Shown one piece after another: positions 55,226-64,000 of a stretch of DNA of 64,000 bases. Made by a program: the position numbers and the translations under genes. Each line of letters begins with the position of its first letter. The first letter of the stretch is position 1. The notes below the pieces were generated by a model. That model was not told the DNA's origin, ran no database searches, and saw only the letters and a list, made by a program, of their open reading frames with translations. This stretch comes from Microglena sp. YARC (Eukaryota; Chlorophyta; Chlorophyceae; Chlamydomonadales; Chlamydomonadaceae). The DNA is taken from contig CM039462.1 of assembly GCA_022414725.1 (NCBI GenBank), positions 60,771,642-60,835,641 on the forward strand, read 5' to 3'.

Positions 55226-58200
55226 GAAAATAATGGTAAGGGTGCCTTTGCGCCTTCTGTTCCTTCTGGCTCAGTTGGCGTGGCCCCGCTTGGTGCAGCT
55301 GGGAAGGAAAACAAATGGACAAGAATACAATACATCAATGGTACAGTATGTGTTTAACCACATTCACATTCACATCCACGTGCTCAAGCACATGCCCACG
55401 TTCACAACTGCCATGTATATATCCAAGAATACACAAATGCTACGCCATGTATTTACCCACATTCACATCCACACACACACACATTCACATGCACACATTC
55501 ACATCCACATGCACACATTCACATCCGCGTGCAAACATTCACATCCACATGCACACATTCACATCCACATGCACACATTCACATCCACATGCACACATTC
55601 ACATCCACATGCACACATTCACATCCACACGCACACATTCACATCCACATGCACACATTCACATCCACACGCACACATTCACATGCACATGCACACATTC
55701 ACATCCACATGCACACATTCACATCCACATGCACACATTCACATCCACACGCACACATTCACATGCACACATTCACATCCACACGCACACGCACACATTC
55801 ACATGCACACATTCACATCCACACGCACACATTCACACGCACACATTCACATCCACATGCAAACATTCACATCCATATGCACACATTCACATCCAAACAT
55901 AAAAATCATATCCAAACACACACATATCCACACACACACTAAGTGTCATGGACACATTTTTACCCTCTGCTGGCAGCGCCGTCAAGGGCAGGCATGACAC
56001 CATGTGGCAGAGCACAGTCACCATGAGAACCACAATTCCACATCCAAACACACACACACACACACAAACTGTCATTGGCGTATTCTTACCTGCTGCTTGC
56101 AGCACTGCCAAGGGCAAGCGGGACACAATGTGGCGGAGCACAGTCACCACGAATACCACAATTCCGCATCCAAACACATATCCCCACATCCACAACTGTC
56201 CTGCCTTCATACTGCCACCAATATCCCATGTCACTTATATCCAGGGGTCGGCTATGTTATATAATATAAGTGAATACAGTAATGATAACGCCTGATGGGG
56301 CGTGGTGTTAAGGGAGCCCGTCGTACGCGGGTGGGGAGCGGTCTCCTACCTCAACTGGACAAGCTACCATCGCGGTTGACGACGACCTGCAACGCCAAGA
56401 GCGACCGAAGGGGGAGTCGAACCCCCGACTCTTCATTCTTTAGCGATCTGGTCTACCACTAGACCATTGTAAACCGCTAAAGAGGCTATATTATATAATA
56501 TAAGTCGGACGAGCCGTCTCACAAGAAATTTGAATTTATTTGGAAACTAACGTTATTGTGACACTATGATAATATCAGTTAATATCAGTTTTCCAAACAC
56601 CAATATTAGTTGCTGTTCCCTACTCATATCATCTGGGGAGGCCAGGTGTTATCTGGCAGGGGAAAGCCTGGTTCAATTACAAGGTCTTATATTTATTCGT
56701 TTACTTTACCTACCCTCTGCTGGCAGCAATGCTGAAGGGAGGCGTGACACCATGTGGCGGAGTGCAGTTACCACAGTCACCACAATTACACATCCAAACA
56801 CATTTACACACAACCACAACTGTCCTGCCTTCATACTGCCACCAATATCGTACGTCACCAATATCGTCTGGGGAACACGTGTTGTCAGGCACAATAACAA
56901 GTTTTTTTGAAGTTGGAAAAGGAATTATTAACACAAGGAGGTGGGTCTCCCGACACAAACCAGCGACACCGAGGATTCAGTTCGAATGGCATTGCCACTC
57001 CTTATCTTGTACTTATTCGTTTACTTCACTTACCCTCTGCTGGTAGCACCGCCAAGGGCAGGCGTGACACCGTGTGGCGATGCGCAGTTACCATGAGAGC
57101 CTGCTCCTCCTGCACCTCCTCGCTCACCAGCCCAGACAGCACTGGCCATAAGAGCCGGACGGTCGCACTAGACTGGGCGTGATCGGCGCAGGCCGCACAC
57201 GCACACACACACACAAACTGTCACGGACAAATTCTTACCTTCTGCTGGCAGCACTGCCAAGGGGAGGCGTGAGACCATGTGGCGGAGCGCAGTAACCATG
57301 AGAGCCTGCTCCTTCTGCACCTCCTCGCTCACCAGCCCAGACAGCACTGCCCAGAAGAGGCGGACGGTCGCACTAGACTGGGCGTGATCTGCGCAAGCTG
57401 CATACAAGCTGTAGGTGGAGGCTGCCACACGCTGGTGTGCGGTGCTTCCGGTGGGAGTCTGACCCAGGGCGGCCAGGTAGAAGGTGTAGAGGTAGGAGTG
57501 GAGGGGTTGGCCGACATGCGAGCGGTCGTACACCCGCTTTGCCTGCATGAAAGTGAGGGTTTGGTTTGGTTGGTTTTGGTTGGGTTGGGTTGGTTTTTGC
57601 CTGCAAGCGAGCGAGGGTTGGGTTGGGTGTGGTGTGCAGTGCTTCCGGTAGGAGTCTGACCCAGGGCGGCCAGGTAGAAGGTGTAGAGGTAAGAGTGGAG
57701 GGGTTGGCCGACATGGGTGCGGTCGTACACCCGCTTTGCCTGCATAAAAGCGAGGGTTGGGTTGGGGTTGGTTCGGTTGGGTTGGTTTTTGCCTGCAAGC
57801 GAGTGAGGGTTGGGTTGGGTTGGGTGCGGTGCGGTGTGCAGTGCTTCTGGTGGGAGCCTGCCCCAGGGCGGCCAAGTAAAAGGTGTAGAGATAGGAGTAG
57901 AGGGGTTGGCCGACATGCGTGCGGTCGTACACCCGCTTTGCCCTCATGAAAGAGAGCAAGGGTTGAGTTGGGTCGGTTGTGTTGGGTTGGGTTTTGCCTG
58001 CAAGTGAGCGAGGGTTGGGTTGGGTGTGGTGTGCGGTGCGTCCGGTAGGAGCCTACCCCAGGGCGGCCAGGTAGAAGGTGCAGAGGTAGGAGTAGAGGGG
58101 TTGGCCGACATGTGTGCAGTTGTGCACACGCTTTACCTGTAAGCGAGGGTTGGGTTGGGTTGGGTTGGGTAAGGTTGGGTTGGGTTGGGTTGAGTTGGAT

Positions 58201-60428
58201 TTTGCCTGCAAGCAAAGTATCGAAGCCATGCATATAAGTAATAATTACGCCCCCCCCCCCCCCCCCCCCCCCCTCCACACACACACACACACACACTACC
58301 ATCACAGAAACACAACTTCCAAATCTGGAGAATTTCATCCTCCAGGCGCGCTAGCGTGAAGGGTGCGAGGGTGATCTTCTCTCCCTTCACCCACTTAAGA
58401 CAGCGAGGAACACTGTGGGCCAGCCCCCCCCCCACACACACACACCCCCCCACCACCCCCCCCACCCCACCACCACAGAAACACACCTTCCAAATCTGGA
58501 GAATGTCGTCTCTCAGGCGGGCCAGGGTGAAGCGTGCGAGGGTTATCTTCTCTCCCTTCGCCCATCTAAGACAGCGAGGAACACTAGGGGCCAGACCCCC
58601 CCCCACCCACCCACCACCACCACCACCACCACCACAGAAACACACCTTCCAAATCTGGAGAATGTCATCTCTCAGGCGGGCCAGGGTGAAGCGTGCGAGG
58701 GTTATCTTCTCTCCCTTCGCCCATCTACGACAGCGAGGAACACTAGGGGCCAGACCCCCCCCCCACACACACACACCACCACCACCACACCGCCACAGAA
58801 ACACACCTTCCAAATCTGGAGAATGTCATCTCCCAGGCGGGCCAGGGTGAAGCGTGCGAGGGTTATCTTCTCTCCCTTCGCCCATCTAAGACAGCGAGGA
58901 ACACTAGGGGCCAGACCCCCCCCACCCCCACCCACCCCACAGAAACACACCTTCCAAATCTGGAGAATCGCATCCTCCAGGCGGGCCAGCGTGAAGTGTG
59001 CGAGGGTGATTTTCTCTCCCTTCGCCCATCTAAGACAGCGAGAAACACTAGGGGCCAGACCCAGGCCCTCAGCTTGACTAGGTGCGCGCTCCTTCTCATC
59101 GCCTTCTTCCTCGGTGATGAAATACGCAGAGGAGTCGGTGGTGATGGTGAGGGAGACCTCGTAGGGTAAGGGGTCAGGTGCGAGCAATGCCTCCAGAAGC
59201 TGGGCCTGTGGGTGTGTGTCAGTGGGTGTGTGTCAGTGTGTCAGTGGGTGTGTGTGGGTCAGTGTGTGGGGGTCAGTGTGTGTGGGAGGGGGGATAGGGC
59301 AGCGTGATAAGTATGGTGCAATGCAGCTGGTTCAGTACGCAGAGGAGTCGGTGGTAATTGTGAGGGAAACCTTGTAAGGTAAGGGGTCAGGTGCGAGCAT
59401 GCTCCAGAAAGCTGGGCCTGTGGGTGTGGGTCAGTGGGTGTGAATCGGTGGTGTGGGGAGGGAATACTTGTGGGGTAAGGAGTCAGGTGCGAGCAATGCC
59501 TCTTGAAGCTGGGCCTGTGGGAGTGAGTCAGTGTGTGTGTGGGTCAGTGGGTCAGGACAGCAATACCCACACACCCGCATTGACACCACTGCACTCAAGG
59601 CTTGCCACACATATATAGGACGCCAAAATGCTTTCTGTTCCGAGGCTAACTCAGTCACCTTCACTGCCGCGCGCAGATCGTCCCCTGCACCGTGCTGCCC
59701 CCCCCCCCCTCCCCATTCCCACCCACACATAAACCTTCCCCACCCCCCCCGCCACACACGCCGCACACCTCCCCTCCATACCCCCACCCCCCTGTAATTG
59801 ACACCCTTGCCCCCCCCCCCCCCCCCCCTCCCCATTCCACCCACACATAAACCTTCCCCACCCCACCCCCACACACGCCGCACACCTCCCTTCCATTACC
59901 CCCCCCCCCCTGTAATTGACACCCTTGCCCCCCCCCCCCCCCCCCCCCCCCCATTCCCACCCACACATAAACCTTCCCACCACCCCACCCCACCCCCACA
60001 CACGCCGACCCTCCCTTCGATTACCCCCACCCCCCTGTAATTGACACCTTGCCCCCCCCCCCCCCCCTCCCCCCCTCCCATTCCCACCCACACATAAACC
60101 TTCCCACCCCCACCGCCGGAGCACAACACCTCCCCTCCATACCCCCCCCCCCTGTAATTGACAACCCTTGCCCCCCCCCCCCCCCCCCTCCCCTCCCCCA
60201 TTCCCACCCACACATAAACCTTCCCCCCCCACCCCACCCCCACAACACGCCGCACCACCTCCCTCCATCCCCCCCCCCCCCACCACACCCCACGCCGCAC
60301 ACTCCCTGTAAATTGACACCCCTTAGCCCCCCCCCTCCCCCATTCCCACCCACGATAAACTTCCCCACCCCACCCACCCCCACGCCGCACACCTCCCTCA
60401 TACCCCCCCCCCCTGTAATTGACACCCT

Positions 60429-60465
<37 letters not shown>

Positions 60466-60697
60466 ACACACACACATAAACCTTCCCCCCCCCCCCCCCC
60501 CCCACCACGCCGCACTCCTCCCCTCCATACCCCCCCCCCCCCCTGTAATTGACACCCTTGCCCCCCCCCCCCCCCCCCCCCCCTCCCCCCCTCCCCCATT
60601 CCCACCCACACATAAACCTTCCCCCCCACCCACCCACCCACACGCCGCACACCTCCCCTCCATACCCCCCCCCCCCCCCCCCTGTAATTGACACCCT

Positions 60698-60731
<34 letters not shown>

Positions 60732-60959
60732 CCCCCCCCCCCCTCCCCCATTCCCACCCCACACATAAACCTTCCCACCCCACCCACCCACACGCCGCAC
60801 ACCTCCCCTCCATACCCCCCCCCCCCTGTAATTGACACCCTTGCGCCCCCCCCCCCCCTGCCAACACATACCTTGGACATCAAGGCTTTCTGTTCTGAGA
60901 CAAACTCCGCCAGCCTTGCTGCCGCCGCAAAGATCGTATCCTGCGTCTTGCTGCGACCC

Positions 60960-60998
<39 letters not shown>

Positions 60999-61347
60999 CC
61001 TCGTCATTGACACCCCTGCATTCACCGCCTGCCACACATACCTTGGAGGCCAAGTTCTTCTGTTTGGAGACAAACTCAGCCAGCCTTGCTGCTGCTGCAA
61101 AGACCGTATCCTGCGTCTTGCTGCCGACCTCCCCCCCCCCACCCCCCCACCACTAGTCATTGCATTCACCGCCTGCCACACATACATTTGACGTCAAGTC
61201 CTTCTGTCCTAAGGTAAACTCAGCAAGCCTTGGTGCCGCCTGCAAATATGGTCTCCTGCGTCTTGCTGCCCCCCCACCCACCCACCACCACCCCACCCAC
61301 CCACCCACCCACCCACACCTACATACACACGTCATTGCATTCACCGC

Positions 61348-61384
<37 letters not shown>

Positions 61385-61552
61385 CCCCACACATTAACCT
61401 CCCCCCCCCCCCCCACCCACACCTACATACACACGTCATTGCATTCACCGCCTGCCACATACCTTGGACGCCAAGTCCTTCTGATCTGAGACAAACTCAG
61501 CAAGCCTTGCTGCCGCCGCAAAGATCGTATTCTGCGTCTTGCTGCCAACCTC

Positions 61553-61604
<52 letters not shown>

Positions 61605-63975
61605 CATACACACGTCATTGCATTCACCGCCTGCCACACATACCTTGGACGCCAAGTCCTTCTGATCCGAGACAAACTCCGCCAGCCTTGCCGCCGCCGC
61701 AAAGACCGTATCCTGCGTCTTGCTGCCGATCTCAACGCCGTGCTTTTTAACCGGCTCCCAGCTTGGCCTCGGAGTCATGCTGCCCAGTCGCTCCATTAAG
61801 TTAGCCTTCTCCTTTTCCAGGTCCCTAATACGCTGCCGAGAAGCATCCTCTCCCTCTTTTAGCGCCTCCCGCAAGGCTTTCATTTTGTCTTTCAAAGATT
61901 CCAGTTCCTCTGGTGGTGGTGTGGGGTGGGTGGGGTGTGGGGGGGGGTAGTTGAGGTGTGTGTGAGTTTTACAGTCGCTCCATCAAGTTAGGCTTCTCCT
62001 TTTACAGTTCCCTGGTACGCTGCCGAGAAGCATCCTCGCCCTCCTTTAGCGCCTCACGCAAAGCTTTCATTTTGTCTTTCAAAGATTACAGTTCCTCTAG
62101 TGGTGGGGTGGGGTGGGGGTGGGGGGTAGAGGGGTGAGGCGTGTGTGGTGGTGGTTCATCGCTTCCCGCAAGGCTTTAACTTTGTCTTTTAAAAGATTCC
62201 AGTTCCTCTGGTGTGTGTGTGGGTGGGGGTGGGGAGGTAGGGGGGTGAGGTGTTGTGTGGAGGTGGTTCAGCGCTTCCCGCAGAGCTTTCATCTTGTCTT
62301 TCAAAGATTACAGTTCCTCTAGTGGTAGGGTGGGGTTGGGTTGGGTGGACGTGGTGGGGTATTGGGGTGAGGTGTGTTTGGTGGTGGTTCAGGTTTCCCA
62401 CAAGGCTTTCATCTTGTCTTTTAAAGATTCCAGTTCCTCTGGTGGTGGGTGGGGTGGGGTGACGTGGGCGTGGTGGGGTATTGGGGTGAGGTGTGTGTGG
62501 TGGTGGTTCAGCGCTTCCCAGAAGGCTTTCATCTTGTCTTTCAAAGATTCCAGTTCCTCTGGTGGTGTGTGGGGTGGCCGCATGGTGGTGGTGGTGTGTG
62601 GTGGTGGTGGTGGTGGTGGTGGTGTGTGGTGTGTGGGGGGGGTAAGATGGACTTTCATTTTGTCTTTGAAAGATTCAAGCTCCTCTGGTGGGTGGTGGTG
62701 GTGGTGGGTAAGGTGAGGAGGTTTTGTCTTGTTTTTGACTTGTGTTTTTGTTAAACTTAACCAGGCTAGACCTCACCTGGTGGCGGCCGCATGTTCAGCG
62801 CATGTTGCATGTCGCGTGTCTCGCGGTGGGCAGCCTCGGCAGCTTTGTTGGCTTCGCTTACTTGCTTGCTCATGTATGTCATGTTCTGATCACTGGCTAC
62901 CTGCGATGGGGTGGGGTGGGGTGAGGTGATAATGCGCTCAGTTCATTGTATGTTGCATGTAGCGTGTTTTGAAGTGGCCAGTGTTGTTGGCTTTGCTCAC
63001 TTGCTTGCTTATGTACGTCATGTTCTGATCACTGGCGACCTGTGGTGTGGTGATGAGGTGTGGTGTGGTGTGGTGTGGTGTGGTGTGGTGAGGTGGGGTG
63101 TGGTGAGGTGGGGTGATGTGTGGTGTGGTGTGGTGTGGTGTGGTGGTGTGGGGTGAGGTGAGGTGGGGTGATGTGAGGTGAGGTAAGGTGAGGTGTGGTG
63201 TGGTGTGGTGTGGTAAGGTCAGGAGAGGTGAGCTGAGGTGAGGTGAGGTGAGGTGAGGTGGGGTGAGGTGAGGTGAGGTGAGGTAAGGTAAGGTAAGGTA
63301 AGGTAAGGTAAGGTAAGGTAAGGTAAGGTAAGGTAAGGTAAGGTAAGGTAAGGTAAGGTAAGGTGAGGTGAGGTGAGGTGAGGTGCGGTGTGGTGAAGTT
63401 GGGTGGGGTGGGGTAGGGTAGGGTGGAGTGAGGTGATGTGTGGTGAAGTTGGGTGGGGTGGGTGTGGGTGGGGTGGGGTGGGGTAGGGTAGGGTAGGGTA
63501 GGGTAGGGTAGGGTAGGGTAGGGTAGGGTAGGGTAGTGTGGTGTGGTGTGGTGTGGTGTGGTGTGGTGTGGGTGAGGTGAGGTGAGGTGAGGTGGGTGTG
63601 GTGAGGTGGGGTGAGGTGAGGTGAAGTGAGGAGAGGAGAGGAGAGGTGGGGGTGGGGTGGGGTGGGGTGAGTGAGATGAGGTGAAGTGGGGTGGGGTGAT
63701 AATGCGCTCAGTTCAGTGTATGTTGCATGTCGCGTGTCTCGCAGTGGGCAGCCTCGGCAGCTTTTTTGGCTGAGCTTACTTGCTTGCTCATGTATGTCAT
63801 GTTCTGATCACTGGCTACCTGTGGTGGGGTGGGGAGGTGAGGTGGGGTGAAGTGAGGGTTTTTTCGGGGTGTCCTTTTCTGATACCAGCTCATCCCCCCC
63901 CCCACCACCACCACCACCACCACCACCACCATCACCTTAAGCTGAGCATGGGCTTCCATTTCTGATGCCAGCTCA
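52306..63975 (-). CDS. Uncharacterised coiled-coil protein gene, both ends missing
   Basis: Seven exons: (about 63975)-63936, 62900-62777, 61909-61644, 59205-58951, 57542-57239, 54066-53842 and 52849-52306; all have GT-AG borders and phases agree throughout, giving about 585 codons. The first three are charged and heptad-like (VASDQNMTYMSKQVSEANKA; EELESLKDKMKALREALKEG; RIRDLEKEKANLMERL), so a coiled coil. The next (RCLRWAKGEKITLAHFTLAR; AKRVYDRTHVGQPLHSYLYT; RLFWAVLSGLVSEEVQK) look helical and globular. The last is acidic and Ala/Ser-rich. I do not recognise the family; a cytoskeletal or ciliary protein is only a guess. The start lies beyond the right edge, and the 3' exon was not found left of 52306. 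Introns consist almost wholly of junction-copy arrays. Confidence 0.85.
52850..53165 (-). repeat. Copies of the acceptor and start of exon 52849
   Basis: Two further copies (starts near 52998 and 53142) of GCTGCAG then GTGAGACCATAATCCTGGCG and CACCTCCTGGCAGCCCTTGG, 130-150 bp apart. Plus-strand GGTGTGTGTGAAACATCCC and GGGGCGAGCTGGGTGAAAGC lie between. The same GTGAGACCATAATCCT text also follows the upstream exon's donor at 53841. Confidence 0.93.
53166..53520. repeat. (GGT)n/(GTT)n tract
   Basis: GGTGGT and GGTTGTGGT triplets from 53180 to 53350, then G-rich GTGTGTGGAGGGGGAGG units. Poly-Val and poly-Gly frames are repeat artefacts. Confidence 0.92.
53525..53841 (-). repeat. Copy of the exon 54066-53842 end, plus (GT)n
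   Basis: 53530-53590 repeats the exon end (minus strand AAGCTGAATAAGCTGAAGGA to CAGTTCAGAG and GTAAGATCAT). 53600-53690 has GTGTGTGGAGGGGGAGG units. 53697-53735 is (GT)n. Confidence 0.92.
54067..55320 (-). repeat. Array of the acceptor and start of exon 54066
   Basis: Eleven units of about 105-125 bp. On the minus strand each has TTGTTCCC or TTGCTCCC, TAGCTGCACNAA or CGCAGCTGCACC, GCGAGGCCACGCCAACTGA and CCGGCAGGAATAGAAGGCGC. Translations read variants of AAPSEATPTEPAGTEGAKAS. Several units keep the AG acceptor. The long minus frame through the units is maintained but includes intron-like text, so it is not taken as coding. (AAAT)n fills 55143-55224. Confidence 0.92.
55450..55930. repeat. 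CACATTCACATCCACATG minisatellite
   Basis: About 25 units of 18 bp (CACATTCACATCCACATG) with shorter 12-bp variants. Lies in the intron between exons 57239 and 54066. Confidence 0.95.
56242..56622. mobile_element. hAT-like MITE, GCAACTA subtype, split by a SINE
   Basis: Ends CAGGGGTCGGCTATG and CAGTTGC..GTTCCCTA (right end reads TAGGGAACAGCAACTA on the minus strand). The flanking octamers CTTATATC (56234-56241) and CTCATATC (56623-56630) agree at 7 of 8. Text GTCTCACAAGAAATTTGAAT and ATTGTGACACTAT matches the element at 35285 in inverted orientation. Without the SINE the element is about 155 bp. Confidence 0.85.
56280..56483 (-). mobile_element. tRNA-derived SINE, full-length, inside a MITE
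   Basis: Minus strand: a 7-bp acceptor-like stem (AGCGGTT with GGTCGCT), A box TGGTCTAGTGG, B box GGTTCGACTCC, then the body GCGTTGCAGGTCGTCGTCAA to GGCGTTATCATTA. A 22-base target duplication with one mismatch lies at 56250-56271 and 56484-56505, taken from MITE sequence. The best-preserved copy in the window and the reference for the family; transcribed, if at all, by RNA polymerase III from the A and B boxes. Confidence 0.93.
57543..58210 (-). repeat. Copies of the acceptor and start of exon 57542
   Basis: Three further units of 180-190 bp (starts near 57742, 57945 and 58135). Minus-strand CTTTTATGCAG then GCAAAGCGGGTGTACGACCG and translations AKRVYDRTHVGQPLHSYLYT and FYLAALGQTPTGS are retained. 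CCCAACCCAACC tracts separate units. The (GGTTGGGT)n at 58145-58200 is similar. Confidence 0.94.
58245..58950 (-). repeat. Copies of the exon 59205-58951 end with donor
   Basis: Four further copies (about 58330-58420, 58485-58590, 58640-58745, 58805-58910) encode variants of RCLRWAKGEKITLARFTLAR and DILQIWK, each followed by GTGTGTTTCTGTGG. C-run and CACACA tracts separate them, with 21-22 C at 58251-58272. Confidence 0.95.
59206..59560 (-). repeat. Copies of the acceptor and start of exon 59205
   Basis: Two diverged copies (about 59415-59335 and 59525-59460) of CACAG then GCCCAGCTTNNGGAGGCATT and GCTCGCACCTGACNCCTTAC. GTGGGTGTGTGTCAGTG repeats lie between. Confidence 0.9.
59561..61643 (-). 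repeat. Exon 61909-61644 end copies and a C-run minisatellite
   Basis: Copies of the exon end (SKTQDTVFAAAARLAEFVSD then QKDLASK and GTATGTGTGGCAGGCGGTGA) lie at about 61550-61460, 61265-61180, 61120-61035, 60955-60870 and 59685-59600. 59695-60855 is an array of about ten 110-120 bp units, CCTGTAATTGACACCCTTG, a C-run, CCATTCCCACCCACACATAA and ACCTTCCC..CACGCCGCACACCTCC. C-runs reach 45 bases (60431-60475). Confidence 0.93.
61910..62690 (-). repeat. Copies of the acceptor and start of exon 61909
   Basis: Seven units of 80-130 bp, each with minus-strand CCACCAG or CTAG, AGGAACTGNAATCTTTGAAA, GACAAGATGAAAGCC and T/GCGGGAAGCGC. The unit at 62098-61975 is longer and matches DASRQRIRDLEKEK..LMERL. 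Translations start EELESLKDKMKA. GGGGTGGTGTGTGGTGG spacers. Confidence 0.95.
62901..63935 (-). repeat. Copies of exon 62900 and pentanucleotide arrays
   Basis: Two further copies of the exon start (acceptor plus VASDQNMTYMSKQVSSAKKA, 63820-63710; and VASDQNMTYISKQVSKANNT, 63037-62945). Between them 63050-63700 is a mosaic of GGTGT, GGTGA, GGTAA (63283-63361) and GGGTA (63480-63535) pentanucleotides. A diverged copy of the most upstream exon's end lies at 63855-63895. Confidence 0.93.
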
Positions 63976-64000
63976 TCCCCCATCCCCCCCCCCCCCCCCC

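Larger units (their letters stand above)
55950..57238 (-). repeat. Copies of the exon 57542-57239 end with donor
   Basis: The exon end RHMVSRLPLAVLPAEGK plus donor recurs at about 57175-57035 (a 130-base copy from DHAQSSATVRL), 56780-56705, 56160-56090 and 56030-55965. Donors read GTAAGTGAAG, GTAGGTAAAG, GTAAGAATAC and GTAAAAATGT. CACACACA and ATCCAAACAC tracts separate them, and a MITE with SINE interrupts the array. Confidence 0.93.

Noticed and set aside
54039..55322. 427-codon minus-strand frame through the exon 54066 array as a real repetitive protein
   Set aside because: It includes polypyrimidine and acceptor-like text in each unit and an (AAAT)n tract; the short exon with in-phase borders fits better.
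56400..56483. A tRNA gene
   Set aside because: A and B boxes and a 7-bp stem are present, but the D-arm spacing is wrong, no good anticodon arm forms, and the sequence continues into the body of a repeat with target duplications; it is a SINE head.

Overview
This is a eukaryotic nuclear window, very rich in repeats. It holds four protein genes split by spliceosomal introns, and most of the remaining DNA is tandem arrays, microsatellites and small transposons. The gene families found are a copper-radical glyoxal/galactose oxidase, actin-related protein 2 (ARP2), a plant-type double-AP2 (AINTEGUMENTA-like) regulator and an uncharacterised coiled-coil protein. With GT-AG introns, hAT-like MITEs and tRNA-derived SINEs, this points to a green-lineage alga with a large repeat-laden genome. 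A prasinophyte such as a Cymbomonas-type alga is my guess; the species is not proven by anything seen here.

Layout. 1-1424: upstream DNA. 1425-7221 (+): glyoxal-oxidase-like gene, with frame breaks in its third exon. 7222-10289: dispersed repeats and MITEs. 12176-33098 (-): ARP2, reconstructed as nine exons that join in phase, 376 codons spread over 21 kb. Its 3' flank (10290-12175) is an array grown from its own last codons. 33099-39050: ARP2 5' flank, then tandem arrays and MITEs. 39426-44253 (-): AP2-domain gene, seven exons, 741 codons. 44583-46012 (-): 5'-truncated LINE. 46013-51440: mostly unique-looking DNA with SINE and repeat fragments. 52306-63975 (-): coiled-coil gene, seven exons in phase, open at both ends.

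The most striking feature is shared by all four genes. The tandem arrays in the introns and 3' flanks are not unrelated satellites. Their units carry diverged copies of the adjoining exon end, usually with its splice donor or acceptor (or, at the last exon, its stop codon). At least eight of the nine ARP2 exons show it, as do every recognised exon of the coiled-coil gene, at least three exons of the AP2 gene and three of the oxidase gene. In one intron of the coiled-coil gene the first bases of the intron match the first bases of the next exon, as expected if that intron arose by tandem duplication of an AGGT-containing exon segment. Together these suggest introns that arise and grow by repeated local duplication across splice junctions.

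Mobile elements add a second layer: four CAGGGTA-ended hAT-like MITEs with 8-bp target duplications, TAGGG-ended MITEs, a G-run-ended MITE with a 10-bp duplication, and a tRNA-derived SINE family. One SINE sits inside a MITE, and both carry clear target-site duplications. All calls come from reading the sequence and from family knowledge; no database search or transcript data were available.
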